The position numbers were made by a program, and so were the translations under genes. Of a DNA stretch of 64,000 nucleotides, positions 8,487 through 17,512 are shown one piece after another. The notes beneath the pieces were generated by a model. The model worked only from the letters and a program-made list of their open reading frames with translations. It was not told where the DNA came from and did not search any database. This stretch comes from an uncultured Bacteroides sp. (GTDB taxonomy: Bacteria > Bacteroidota > Bacteroidia > Bacteroidales > Bacteroidaceae). The DNA lies in assembly GCF_963677945.1 (NCBI RefSeq), contig NZ_OY782578.1, forward strand, positions 2,261,258 to 2,325,257. Direction: 5' to 3'. The stretch's first letter is position 1; every line of letters begins with the position of its first letter.

Positions 8487-11255
8487 ATGAATTTTAATAT
8501 TTTTAGAGGTCTGCATACCAAAAGATTGCTTTTTGTATGCTTGATAATTTTCTTTTTTTCATTAATACAAGCACAAAATCCGGAAAGTAGAGTTACAGCT
8601 ACATTTAGAAATTTAACTTTGGAAGAGTTTGTGAAAAGTCTCGAGAAATCTACAGGGTATTCATTTATTTACGGCGAAGAAGTTAAGCTCAATCAGAATA
8701 TTTCTTTTGAAGTAAAGAGTATTCCATTGCAGGAAGTTTTAAATCGTGCTTTCTCAAAAGAACCAATAGGTTATAAAATTACCGGAAAACATATTCTCTT
8801 GTTTAAAAAGAGCATTAAGCCAGTGGAACGGAAGTATACAATTAGTGGTTATGTTACAGATGTGACATCAAAAGAGACGCTGATTGGTGCTAATGTTTTT
8901 GAAAGTAATCATCATTTGGGAACTACCACTAACCCTTACGGCTTTTTTAGTATAACACTTCCAGAAGGGAATATTGCTTTGAAATTCTCGTATATTGGTT
9001 ATAAATATGAAGATTGTTTTATTCATCTGAAAAAAGATACAGTTGTTAATATCAGTCTTAATAGTAGTAATGTTTTGCATGGAGTAACTATTCTGTCAGA
9101 TAAAACAGAAACAGGACTTTTCGCTACGCAAATGGGAGCTATAGATGTGCCTTTACAACATATTAAAAATACTCCAACAGTTTTAGGTGAAGCCGATGTT
9201 ATAAAGTCCATGCAACTTCTTCCTGGAATTCAGAAGGGTATGGATGGCTCAGCAGGAATGTATGTTCGTGGGGGAGGACCCGATCAGAATTTAATATTGC
9301 TTGATGGTGTACCAATGTACAATGTTGAACATCTATTTGGATTCTTTTCTGTTTTTACTCCTGAGGCAGTGAAAAAAGTGAGTTTGTTTAAAAGTAGTTT
9401 TCCGGCTCGTTTTGGAGGTAGATTATCGTCGGTGCTTGATGTGAGAACCAATGATGGAGATATGGAAAAATATCATGGAAGTTTTAGTGTTGGCTTACTT
9501 GCTGCTAAGGTAAATCTCGAAGGACCAATTGTAAAGGGTAAAACATCTTTCAATATTTCTGCACGAAGAACGTATGCCGATCTTCTTATTACTCCGTTTG
9601 TTAAAAGTGATGATAATCTAGGTTATTATTTCTATGATGTAAACGCGAAGATCAACCACAAATTCTCTGATAAAAGTCGCCTTTTCATAAGTACATATAA
9701 TGGTAGAGATGTATATCACTATGATTCTAATAGTTCCGATAAAAACACTTATGATTCTGATTATAACTCCCAACATCAAACAGTTACGGTTGAAACGATT
9801 ACTAAAGATAAGGTTAACTTTAATTGGGGAAGTACAATTATAGCTGGACGGTGGAATTATATTTTTAATAATAAACTTTTTAGTAACACTACTTTAGCCT
9901 TTAACGATTATCATTTTAAGTTGGGCATGTTGAGTTTTCAAAAAGAAAAGCGAAACAGCAATTATTCCGAATACAATTATCAGGCAAAGTATAATTCAGG
10001 AATAAAAGACTGGACGTATAATATTGATTTTGACTATGATCCTGTGCCAACACACCATGTGAAATTTGGAATTGGATATTTATATCATAATTTTCGCCCT
10101 GAAGTAACAACTTCTAAAATTCACGAACAAGAGAATGAACTATTAAATGATACTACATATCAAAGTGCATCAAATAATAATGTTCATGCTCATGAAATGT
10201 CTCTTTATGGGGAAGATAACTTTAACTTAACAGATAGATTCAGAATAAATGCAGGAGTGCATGTTTCTTGTTTTAACGTTCAAAATCAGAGCTATTTTTC
10301 TATTCAGCCACGAATTTCTTCCCGTTACCAGCTGACCGATGATTTTGCTCTGAAGGCTTCATATACAAAGATGAATCAATATATTCATTTATTGTCAAAT
10401 TCCAATATTTCTTTACCAACCGATTTGTGGGTTCCAACTACAAAGAAAATAAAACCGATGAAAGCTAATCAATATTCTGTTGGAGGATATTATACTGGGA
10501 TAACAAACTGGGATTTTTCAGTGGAAGGATATTATAAAGCCATGGACAATGTACTGGAATATAAAGATGGAGCTTCTTTTTCAGGATCATCAAGTGGATG
10601 GGAAAATAAAGTTGAAATGGGAAAAGGGCGCTCTTTTGGTCTGGAATTTCTTGCACAAAAGGTGGAAGGCAGAACAACTGGTTGGATTGGTTATACTTTA
10701 GCCAAAAGTGACAGGCAATTCAAAAAAGGTGGAATTAATGATGGTATTCGTTTTCCTTATAAATATGATAGAAGACATAATATCAATATTGTTTTGAATC
10801 ATAAATTATCAAAGAAAACGGAAGTGTTTGCATCCTGGACATATTCAACAGGAAATGTAGCTACTATTGCTGAAGAAAAAACTACAGTTATTCGCCCTGC
10901 AGATGTTGGATATAATCAATGGTGGAATCTTAATAATTCTCAATCTTCTCATGGCTATTCATATGTTTACACCGAAAAATATATAAATCACCGCAATAAT
11001 TATCGTCTACCAGACAGCCATTGCCTGAATATTGGAATAAACTTTAATAAGAAAACCAAGCATGGCATGAGAACATGGAATTTTAGTATTTACAATGTTT
11101 ATAATGCAATGAACCCTTCTTACATATATTTAAGTACAAAAGAAACAAGGGGGTATAATATGTCTGGCGAAGAGGTTGTCTCTACTAAACCGATAATAAA
11201 GAAGGTTACTATATTACCATTTATTCCATCTTTAACTTATACATATAAATTTTAG
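8487..11255 (+). CDS. TonB-dependent receptor with STN signalling domain
   Basis: This is a 922-residue outer membrane receptor. It has a signal peptide (about 12-31), an STN domain (about 40-110: LEEFVKSLEKSTGYSFIYGE), a carboxypeptidase-regulatory-like domain (about 117-205: YTISGYVTDVTSKETLIGAN), a plug (QLLPGIQ, MYVRGGGPDQNLILLDGVP, FPARFGGRLSSVLDVRT) and a barrel ending in an aromatic strand (LTYTYKF). The STN domain contacts FecR, so it acts as both transporter and sensor. Unlike SusC proteins it pairs with a DUF4249 lipoprotein rather than SusD, an arrangement often associated with metal, chelate or peptide uptake. The ligand is not inferable. Confidence 0.92.
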   Translation: MNFNIFRGLHTKRLLFVCLIIFFFSLIQAQNPESRVTATFRNLTLEEFVKSLEKSTGYSFIYGEEVKLNQNISFEVKSIPLQEVLNRAFSKEPIGYKITGKHILLFKKSIKPVERKYTISGYVTDVTSKETLIGANVFESNHHLGTTTNPYGFFSITLPEGNIALKFSYIGYKYEDCFIHLKKDTVVNISLNSSNVLHGVTILSDKTETGLFATQMGAIDVPLQHIKNTPTVLGEADVIKSMQLLPGIQKGMDGSAGMYVRGGGPDQNLILLDGVPMYNVEHLFGFFSVFTPEAVKKVSLFKSSFPARFGGRLSSVLDVRTNDGDMEKYHGSFSVGLLAAKVNLEGPIVKGKTSFNISARRTYADLLITPFVKSDDNLGYYFYDVNAKINHKFSDKSRLFISTYNGRDVYHYDSNSSDKNTYDSDYNSQHQTVTVETITKDKVNFNWGSTIIAGRWNYIFNNKLFSNTTLAFNDYHFKLGMLSFQKEKRNSNYSEYNYQAKYNSGIKDWTYNIDFDYDPVPTHHVKFGIGYLYHNFRPEVTTSKIHEQENELLNDTTYQSASNNNVHAHEMSLYGEDNFNLTDRFRINAGVHVSCFNVQNQSYFSIQPRISSRYQLTDDFALKASYTKMNQYIHLLSNSNISLPTDLWVPTTKKIKPMKANQYSVGGYYTGITNWDFSVEGYYKAMDNVLEYKDGASFSGSSSGWENKVEMGKGRSFGLEFLAQKVEGRTTGWIGYTLAKSDRQFKKGGINDGIRFPYKYDRRHNINIVLNHKLSKKTEVFASWTYSTGNVATIAEEKTTVIRPADVGYNQWWNLNNSQSSHGYSYVYTEKYINHRNNYRLPDSHCLNIGINFNKKTKHGMRTWNFSIYNVYNAMNPSYIYLSTKETRGYNMSGEEVVSTKPIIKKVTILPFIPSLTYTYKF

Positions 11256-11260
11256 ACATC

Positions 11261-12259
11261 ATGAAGAAATATATTATAATTATCCCTGTTTTTTTGTTGT
11301 TATTGACTGCATGCACAAACGAAATACCTTTTGATGTAAAAGATAGTGAAAGTAAGATGATTATCAATACACTGATTAATGCAGATTGTTTGGACAATCG
11401 AATTTTTGTAAGTCTCACGGGTAAAGAGGATATTGCATCTATTGATAATGTTTCTGTTAATCTTTATGTTAATGGAGTATTAAAGGAAGAACCGGAAGCT
11501 GTTCCAGATACTGATAGTAGCTCAAAGGTAAAGGGCTTTCTCATAAAACACACAACTTTTAAACCTGGCGATAAGGTAAAGATTGAGGCTGCAACTGCAG
11601 ATGGTAAATATTATGCCTGGGGAGAAGAAACTGTTCCAGAGCGTGTTGATATTATAAAAATTGATACGGCTACTGTTAGGATGAAGGACATATATAGTGA
11701 TTCTTATTCGCCCTATCTTCGTTTTAGAATTACGTTTAAGGATATTCCCAATAAAGAAAATTTCTACAGAGTTGTTCTTGAGAAGAAGATTACAAGAGTT
11801 TCGACTAATCAGTATAGCGGGCATGATGAAACAGTAGTGACTTATGGTTATAGTTTTATATCCAGAGAAGATGTAGCTCTTACCGATGGAAGACCTGGTA
11901 CTGCTGATGATGAAGAAAATGGCATTTCTACTTCTGTCTCTAATACTTATGGTGTTTTCAATGACTCCAGATTCCTTAATAGTGAATATACATTAAATAT
12001 TAGTCAGAGTAAAACTTCTTATTATTATGGTGATGATTTAAAAGAAGAACAAATAAGTGTAACTGTATATTTGCAGAGTATATCTGAAACAGAATATTAT
12101 TATCTTCAGGCATTAAATAAATCAAACGATATTGTTGATGATGATATCTTATCTGAATCGATTCATCTACCTACTAATATAAATGGAGGTATTGGTTTGT
12201 TGGGAATTTGTGCCGAAAGTTCTAAAATATTGCAGACTTATAATTGGAAAGCTAAATAG
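11261..12259 (+). CDS. DUF4249-family surface lipoprotein
   Basis: This 332-residue protein has a type-II signal peptide with lipobox LLTAC (Cys at about residue 18) followed by a beta-rich domain. DUF4249 proteins typically sit directly after STN-type TonB receptors in Bacteroidetes, and here the gap is 5 bp. It is inferred to be the outer-membrane lipoprotein partner that caps the receptor or captures ligand, analogous to SusD. There is no recognisable enzyme motif. Confidence 0.88.
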   Translation: MKKYIIIIPVFLLLLTACTNEIPFDVKDSESKMIINTLINADCLDNRIFVSLTGKEDIASIDNVSVNLYVNGVLKEEPEAVPDTDSSSKVKGFLIKHTTFKPGDKVKIEAATADGKYYAWGEETVPERVDIIKIDTATVRMKDIYSDSYSPYLRFRITFKDIPNKENFYRVVLEKKITRVSTNQYSGHDETVVTYGYSFISREDVALTDGRPGTADDEENGISTSVSNTYGVFNDSRFLNSEYTLNISQSKTSYYYGDDLKEEQISVTVYLQSISETEYYYLQALNKSNDIVDDDILSESIHLPTNINGGIGLLGICAESSKILQTYNWKAK

Positions 12260-12275
12260 TAGTTTCAAGAATCTG

Positions 12276-12314
12276 ATAAAAGAGATTAGAACAATGCGTG
12301 CTAATCTCTTTTAT
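12276..12314. terminator. bidirectional terminator between convergent genes
   Basis: A perfect 14-bp inverted repeat (ATAAAAGAGATTAG at 12276-12289, complement at 12301-12314) with an 11-nt loop and A-to-T stem ends lies between the DUF4249 gene and the minus-strand transporter gene. It can stop transcripts from both sides. Confidence 0.87.
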
Positions 12315-12328
12315 TAATTGCAGCTATA

Positions 12329-13990
12329 TCATAAAAAGAACATCAAAATAATCTGTGCTATAATCACTCTAAGGAACATGCTTAATGGATAGACAGTTGC
12401 ATAAGAAACAGATGGATTATCTCCCGGAATAGTATCATTTACATAATTCAATGCCATTGGGTTGGCCATACTTCCGCAGAGCATTCCGGATACAGAACCA
12501 AAATCTACCTTCATTACTTTTAATGCAATTAGTCCGGTGATAATAACAGGAACAAAAGTGATGGCAAATCCTAAACCAATCCAAAGAACTCCTTCTGGAC
12601 GAACCACTGTTTCAAAGAAATGCGCACCGGCATCAAGTCCCAGACAAGCTAGATACATTGCCAGTCCTAATCCTCTTAGCATCAGGTTGGCACTAAGTGT
12701 AGTGTAAGTAACCATGTGCAAACGCGGGCCGAAGGTTCCTATCAGAATTCCCACAACAATTGGTCCGCCAGCTAATCCTAGCTTAACAGGAGCACTGATA
12801 CCGGGAAGAGTAAATGGGATACTTCCCAATGCTAATCCAAGTATTATACCTATAAATACAGCTACCAGATTTGGCTCTTTCAAGCTCTTAACTGTATTAC
12901 CCAGTACCTTCTCCACATTTTGAATGGCTGCAGCTTCTCCAACAACTGTCAGTCGGTCGCCCATTTGCAAAACCAGCTCGGAAGTAGCCAGAAGCTGAAC
13001 TCCGGCACGATAAACACGGCTGATATTTATTCCATAATGATTTCTCAGGCGGAGTGAACCAAGCTTTTTTCCGTTAATTTCGGGGCGGGTAACAACAATA
13101 CGTTGTGAGATAAGCTGACTGTCGATAGCATTCCAATCTATATCTTCTTTATTCCAGTCGGTACTTTCCTGCTCACCAAAGAGTACAGTTAGTGCTTCTA
13201 CATCTTTTTCTGAAGTAACAACAAGTAATTTGTCTCCTTTTGCTAAAAGCTTCTCAGATGTTGGAATTGTTACTTTTCCATCTCTCCAAAGACGGGAAAT
13301 AACAAACTTCATGCTGCTGAGATGTGCTATATCTTTAATGCTTTTGCCATAAATACCAGGATTGAAAACCTGGAATTCTGCAATATATGTTTTGTTTGTA
13401 TTCTCTTTTTCGTGATCAATCAAATCTTCTTTTCGTACAAAGATTTTTCGTATCAACAAGATGGCGATGATTACTCCTACAACTCCCAACGGATAAGTAA
13501 CGGCACAACTTAATGCCGGTGCACTCGATGGAAGTCCCATTTGCTGAAGTGTTTGTTGTGCGGCACCAAGGGCAGGAGTGTTTGTTGTTGCTCCGCAGAG
13601 TATTCCAACCATATCCGGCAATGATACCCCGGTAGTATAGTGGCAAACTATTGTAAAAATAGTGCCAAGTGCAATAAGAATCAGTGAAAGTGAGTTAAGT
13701 TGTATGCCCTCCTTGCGGAACGAACTGAAAAAACCCGGACCAACCTGTAATCCTAATGAGTAAACAAATATCACTAATCCGAAACTTTCAGCGTAATTAA
13801 GCATCATCGGGTCAATGGAGAGACCAAGATGTCCGGCAAGGATTCCGGTGAAGAATACAAAAGTAACGCCAAGTGAAATCCCCATTACGTGAATTTTTCC
13901 AAGGCCAAGCCCAATTGCAGAGATTAGGGACAAAATTACTACAGCTTGCAGCGCTGAATGATCCAAAAAAAGAGTGTTAAGCCATTCCAT
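12329..13990 (-). CDS. AspT/YidE/YbjL-type transporter with two RCK_C domains
   Basis: This 553-residue inner membrane protein has an N-terminal membrane half (about 1-185), two regulatory RCK_C/TrkA-C domains (about 205-275 and 290-365, the second ending QMGDRLTVVGEAAAIQNVEK) and a second membrane half (about 370-553). The duplicated AspT-Asp-Al-Ex motif GILCGATTNTPALGA (first half) and GMLCGSMANPMALNYV (second half) is clear. AspT itself exchanges aspartate and alanine; the substrate of the YidE/YbjL branch is not established, so only an antiporter-like role is inferred. Confidence 0.88.
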   Translation of the reverse strand: MEWLNTLFLDHSALQAVVILSLISAIGLGLGKIHVMGISLGVTFVFFTGILAGHLGLSIDPMMLNYAESFGLVIFVYSLGLQVGPGFFSSFRKEGIQLNSLSLILIALGTIFTIVCHYTTGVSLPDMVGILCGATTNTPALGAAQQTLQQMGLPSSAPALSCAVTYPLGVVGVIIAILLIRKIFVRKEDLIDHEKENTNKTYIAEFQVFNPGIYGKSIKDIAHLSSMKFVISRLWRDGKVTIPTSEKLLAKGDKLLVVTSEKDVEALTVLFGEQESTDWNKEDIDWNAIDSQLISQRIVVTRPEINGKKLGSLRLRNHYGINISRVYRAGVQLLATSELVLQMGDRLTVVGEAAAIQNVEKVLGNTVKSLKEPNLVAVFIGIILGLALGSIPFTLPGISAPVKLGLAGGPIVVGILIGTFGPRLHMVTYTTLSANLMLRGLGLAMYLACLGLDAGAHFFETVVRPEGVLWIGLGFAITFVPVIITGLIALKVMKVDFGSVSGMLCGSMANPMALNYVNDTIPGDNPSVSYATVYPLSMFLRVIIAQIILMFFL

Positions 13991-14024
13991 GCTTACGGTT
14001 TTATTAGGTTGTTTTTTCGGGCTG

Positions 14025-14032
14025 CAAAGATA
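14025..14032 (-). promoter_or_regulatory. -7 box for the AspT-type transporter
   Basis: The minus strand reads TATCTTTG (TAnnTTTG) followed by CAGC, 34 bp before the start codon. No clear TTTG is seen upstream. A transcription start about 7 nt downstream would give a leader of under 30 nt. Confidence 0.45.
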
Positions 14033-14117
14033 GGAACTATTTTATGAAAAGTTGATTTTTTATTTATAAAATATACAGTAGATTGGTTATAATCTTTTTT
14101 ATCCGGAGGGTTACTCT

Positions 14118-15419
14118 TTAAAAAAGAACGATACCAAGTTCTACAATTGGCTTATCTTCAAAAGTTTTGTTTTTTGAATAATACCTTGTTACGTCATAAC
14201 CTCCTGAAGCAAATACTCCGAATTTCTCAGTAAGATGATATTCCAGATTCAAACGTGCCTGAAGCGCATACATTCTTGCAGGAATGTTTTCCTCGTACTT
14301 GTTATGGAATGTCTCAATATGCTGATAGCCTAAATCACCACTTAAGAATAAGTTTTTGGCAACATCAAATCCTAATCCGGTTCTATAGAATGCAGAAGCC
14401 GATATTTTCTTATCAAAATCAAAATAGTGACTTCCTAAACCAAGTATTGTATAGAATAGTTTGTTCTTAAAACGCATTGCAACGTTGGTCTTGGTTGTAT
14501 TTCCACCGTATATCATTAACTGATAACGAGTATCCGGATTAACATTAACCAAACCAAATTTAGCAGCAGCCGAACTTTTACTCCTGTTTACTATACCAAT
14601 TTGTACACCATCTGTAGCAAAATCAGCTCTGTTATAAAGACCTATCTGAACTCCGCGCAGACTTTGAGTAACGTTTCCTAATCCAGCAATCTGCAATCCT
14701 TTGGTGTGAACACTTATATTGGCTAAACCCGAAAGCTGAATACCCTTTGTTTCTCCTCCTGAAATATTAGTCAGAGAAGCAATCTGAATTCCATTTGTGT
14801 TATTACCCGAAATATTCATTAATCCACCAACAGCAACTCCGGAAAGATCAGAACCTATAATATTTCCAATTCCACCCATCTTTATTCCTTTAGACATGCC
14901 ACCACCTTCTATATTCAATAGTCCGGCAACGCTTACGCCAGTGGTTGTTGTTCCGGTTACATTCATCATTCCCGATACAAGCAAAGCCTTAACATTGTTT
15001 CCGGTTATATTAATTAATCCACTGACTCCTATGCCGTGCAGGTTATTTCCGGTAACATTTGCTATGCCCGATCCGATAAATCCGGCAGCTTCATCTCCGT
15101 TTATATTGGTTAATCCGCTTAATTGTATGCCCCTCATGCTTCCACCGGCTATATTTGATAATCCGGATACCTGAATACCATATACACTATTTGAAGCAAA
15201 AGAACCAAATACGTTAAGACCTATTCCTCTTAATTGATGAAGGCTTGAAACAATGCCCAGATTTAAATAAGTAGTTTGAGTTGTGTCACTGGGTTGAGTT
15301 GCAATGTTTTTCCATAATGAGAGGCAAACTCCTCCGGATTTATTTTGTGCTTTGCAAGGAATACAACATAGAATTAATGAAGCTGTAAGGAATATGATAT
15401 AACGTGTAGTTGTTTTCAT
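14118..15419 (-). CDS. repeat-rich surface/outer membrane protein, LA_2272 surface-repeat-like
   Basis: This is a 433-residue secreted protein. It has a signal peptide (about 1-25, ending CKAQ) and a short linker. From residue 65 to 280 it is a run of units of the type GIQLSGLTNINGDEAA: starts at G65, G81, G97, G113, G129, A145, G161 are exactly 16 apart, one unit is 17, then 16 again, and the last ones are 15. The C-terminal third (about 285-433) has alternating strands with glycine/aromatic turns and ends LGIVLF, as in outer membrane barrels. The repeat resembles the LA_2272 surface-repeat family. A beta-solenoid displayed by a small barrel is inferred; function is unknown. Confidence 0.75.
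   Translation of the reverse strand: MKTTTRYIIFLTASLILCCIPCKAQNKSGGVCLSLWKNIATQPSDTTQTTYLNLGIVSSLHQLRGIGLNVFGSFASNSVYGIQVSGLSNIAGGSMRGIQLSGLTNINGDEAAGFIGSGIANVTGNNLHGIGVSGLINITGNNVKALLVSGMMNVTGTTTTGVSVAGLLNIEGGGMSKGIKMGGIGNIIGSDLSGVAVGGLMNISGNNTNGIQIASLTNISGGETKGIQLSGLANISVHTKGLQIAGLGNVTQSLRGVQIGLYNRADFATDGVQIGIVNRSKSSAAAKFGLVNVNPDTRYQLMIYGGNTTKTNVAMRFKNKLFYTILGLGSHYFDFDKKISASAFYRTGLGFDVAKNLFLSGDLGYQHIETFHNKYEENIPARMYALQARLNLEYHLTEKFGVFASGGYDVTRYYSKNKTFEDKPIVELGIVLF
14580..15227 (-). repeat. in-frame 48-bp (16-residue) tandem repeat array
   Basis: About a dozen divergent units encode G-(I/V)-x-(L/V)-(S/G)-G-(L/I)-x-N-(I/V)-x-G followed by four variable residues. Period is 48 bp for most units. 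Nucleotide identity between units is low while the protein pattern is kept, which points to an old array under protein-level selection. Confidence 0.85.
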
Positions 15420-15574
15420 CTTAATATAAATTGTTATTTAAAGTATTAAGTTAAAAATTATGTTGCAATATTACACAATTAATTTGATACAACCCTATGT
15501 CTAAGTCATTTTGTAACCAAATAGCAGAGAAAAGGTCTACTCTAAATTTAGAAAAGCCCTACATTAAAAAATAA

Positions 15575-15612
15575 AAAGGTGTACACTATTTGTTTATTTG
15601 GTGTACACCTTT
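15575..15612 (-). terminator. terminator downstream of the acyl-CoA ligase
   Basis: A perfect 12-bp stem, AAAGGTGTACAC (15575-15586) with its complement (15601-15612), has a 14-nt loop. On the minus strand it is followed by a T-rich run (complement of AATAAAAA). Confidence 0.85.
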
Positions 15613-15648
15613 ATAAGTGTTATTTCTTTTGTATTAACTTAGCTTCCG

Positions 15649-17307
15649 TTATCCTTTAGCTTCAGTATAAAGGAATCTCTTAATACTTCTTTTAGGAGTC
15701 TTTTCAAACTCTTCCGGATAAATCTTCATTTTGCTTATTTGACTGTAGGCTGGAAGCATAGAGTTTAGTTCCATACGGTTTTCTTCCATCACTTTTTCAA
15801 TATCTTCGTTAGTTAAACCGTGAGCAAATGCATCGTCAAAGTCAGGATAAACAAGTCCTACCAGTTTATCATTCTGTGAAACAATGAGGGATTCAGAAAC
15901 ATAAGGAAGGTTATTGAGTAAATCTTCTATTTCTTCCGGATAAATATTTTGTCCGGATGCGCTGAGAAGCATATTTTTACTACGTCCTTTGATGGTAATA
16001 TTTCCTTCGGCGTCAATAACTCCCATGTCGCCGGTGTGCAACCAGCCATCTTTGTCGATAACCTGAGCGGTTGCCTCTTCGTTTTTGAAGTATCCCAGCA
16101 TAACATTGTCACCTTTGGTAATAATTTCGCCTGCAATATTTTCAGGATCAGGAGAATCAATCTTTACCACCATTCGTGGAGCAGCTTTACCGCAAGAACC
16201 CATCTTGAATTTTTTCCAGTCCTCGTAAGCAATAATTGGTCCGCATTCTGTCATTCCATAACCTACAGTGTATGGAAATTCAATCATTTTAAGGAATTGC
16301 TCAATCTCTTTGTTAAAAGCTGCACCTCCGATGATAATTTCTGCGAACTGACCGCCAAATGCATTTATCATCTGCTCGCGGATTGTTGCTTTTATCTTAT
16401 CATTGATAATTGGAACCTTCATTAAAATTTTCATTGTTGGAGTTTCCAGTTTTGGCAGAATGCTCTTCTTGATAATCTTTTCGATAATCAAAGGTACTGC
16501 TACAACAAGATGAGGCTTAATTTCGGCGAAAGCCTGGAATATAATCTTTGGAGTCGGTATTCTTGTGAGGAAGTAAATATGGCACCCCACAGAGAATTCA
16601 TAAAGAAATTCAAATGCCATTCCATACATATGCGCTAACGGAAGCATAGAAACGATGCTGTCACCAGCGTTCAATGTCAGAACTTCGTGTGCAAAAGTCA
16701 TGTTCGACCACAAGCTGCGGTAAGGCAACATCACACCTTTTGAATAACTTGTTGTTCCTGAAGTATAGTTGATAAGCGCCAGTTCATCTGGTTTATCTTT
16801 ATAGTAAGAAACATGCTCCGGACGGAAATTTTTAGGAAACTTTTGTCCGAACATCTCATTCAAATGATTGCGTGCATGGGTAAGTTTCTCTGTACGGGAC
16901 ACAAGTAATGAAAAGTCGTTCATCAATACAATACCTTCGAGTAAAGGCATTGCGGCTTCATTCAGGTTCTCCCACACCACATCTCCAACAAAAAGCAATT
17001 TAGCTTCTGAATGGTTCACGAGGTTGTGAACATTGTCTGCTTTAAATTCGTGAAGAATAGGAACAGCCACAGCTCCGTACGTAACCACAGCTAGAAAAGA
17101 AACTGCCCAAAAAGAACTGTTTCTTCCGCAAATAGCGACTCTATCACCTTTTTTGATGCCGCTTTCTTCTAATATAATATGTAACTTTTCGATTTTTCTG
17201 GCTACATCTTTGTATTGGAGTGTAGCTCCTTTATAGTCAGTCAGGGCATCTAAGTCCCAATTCTTTTTAATGCTATTTTCTATGAACGCTATAAAACTTT
17301 GTTCCAT
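15649..17307 (-). CDS. AMP-forming long-chain acyl-CoA synthetase
   Basis: This 552-residue ANL-superfamily adenylating enzyme activates a fatty acid with ATP and CoA. Visible motifs are the ATP-binding loop INYTSGTTSYSKGVM (about 180-195), GYGMTECGP (about 350), GWLHTGDMG (about 420), KGRSKNMLLSASGQNIYPEE (about 440) and a C-terminal KTPKRSIKRF with the catalytic-lysine position. The loop is unusual: TSGTT is normally followed by G-x-P/S-K-G, here S-Y-S-K-G. It is monocistronic, with its own strong promoter and terminator. Chain-length specificity cannot be read. Confidence 0.9.
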   Translation of the reverse strand: MEQSFIAFIENSIKKNWDLDALTDYKGATLQYKDVARKIEKLHIILEESGIKKGDRVAICGRNSSFWAVSFLAVVTYGAVAVPILHEFKADNVHNLVNHSEAKLLFVGDVVWENLNEAAMPLLEGIVLMNDFSLLVSRTEKLTHARNHLNEMFGQKFPKNFRPEHVSYYKDKPDELALINYTSGTTSYSKGVMLPYRSLWSNMTFAHEVLTLNAGDSIVSMLPLAHMYGMAFEFLYEFSVGCHIYFLTRIPTPKIIFQAFAEIKPHLVVAVPLIIEKIIKKSILPKLETPTMKILMKVPIINDKIKATIREQMINAFGGQFAEIIIGGAAFNKEIEQFLKMIEFPYTVGYGMTECGPIIAYEDWKKFKMGSCGKAAPRMVVKIDSPDPENIAGEIITKGDNVMLGYFKNEEATAQVIDKDGWLHTGDMGVIDAEGNITIKGRSKNMLLSASGQNIYPEEIEDLLNNLPYVSESLIVSQNDKLVGLVYPDFDDAFAHGLTNEDIEKVMEENRMELNSMLPAYSQISKMKIYPEEFEKTPKRSIKRFLYTEAKG

Positions 17308-17336
17308 GTTTTCTGCACAATCTATATTATTTTGTG

Positions 17337-17367
17337 CAAATATATATGTTTCTCATCGCTTTCCAAA
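17337..17367 (-). promoter_or_regulatory. Bacteroidetes-type promoter of the acyl-CoA ligase
   Basis: Reading the minus strand, TTTG (17367-17364), 19 bp, then TATATTTG (17344-17337) fit both consensus boxes. The predicted transcription start near 17330 leaves a leader of about 23 nt. It is one of the cleanest promoter matches in the window. Confidence 0.7.
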
Positions 17368-17453
17368 TTAAAAAGTGGAAAAAGTGGAATTGCAGCCAAT
17401 AGAAGAGCTATTTGTACCAATAGAATAATAGCAGACATTATTAAAAAAAAGAT

Positions 17454-17487
17454 AGATCCGTTACAATAGAATTATTATAACGGATCT
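17454..17487 (-). terminator. terminator of the DUF4494 - YggS - DHOD-like operon
   Basis: A 10-bp perfect stem, AGATCCGTTA (17454-17463) with its complement (17478-17487), is followed on the minus strand by ATC and then eight T residues. Confidence 0.87.
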
Positions 17488-17512
17488 CTTTTTAGTTGTA
17501 TTAGCTAACTTA

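Noticed and set aside
14580..15227. Regular 48-bp periodicity that could be mistaken for a CRISPR or satellite array
   Set aside because: Units are divergent at nucleotide level, in frame, and the conserved pattern is at protein level; no constant repeat with unrelated spacers.
15949..16425. 158-residue plus-strand frame opposite the acyl-CoA ligase
   Set aside because: Entirely antisense to a well-conserved enzyme, no ribosome-binding site, no domain.
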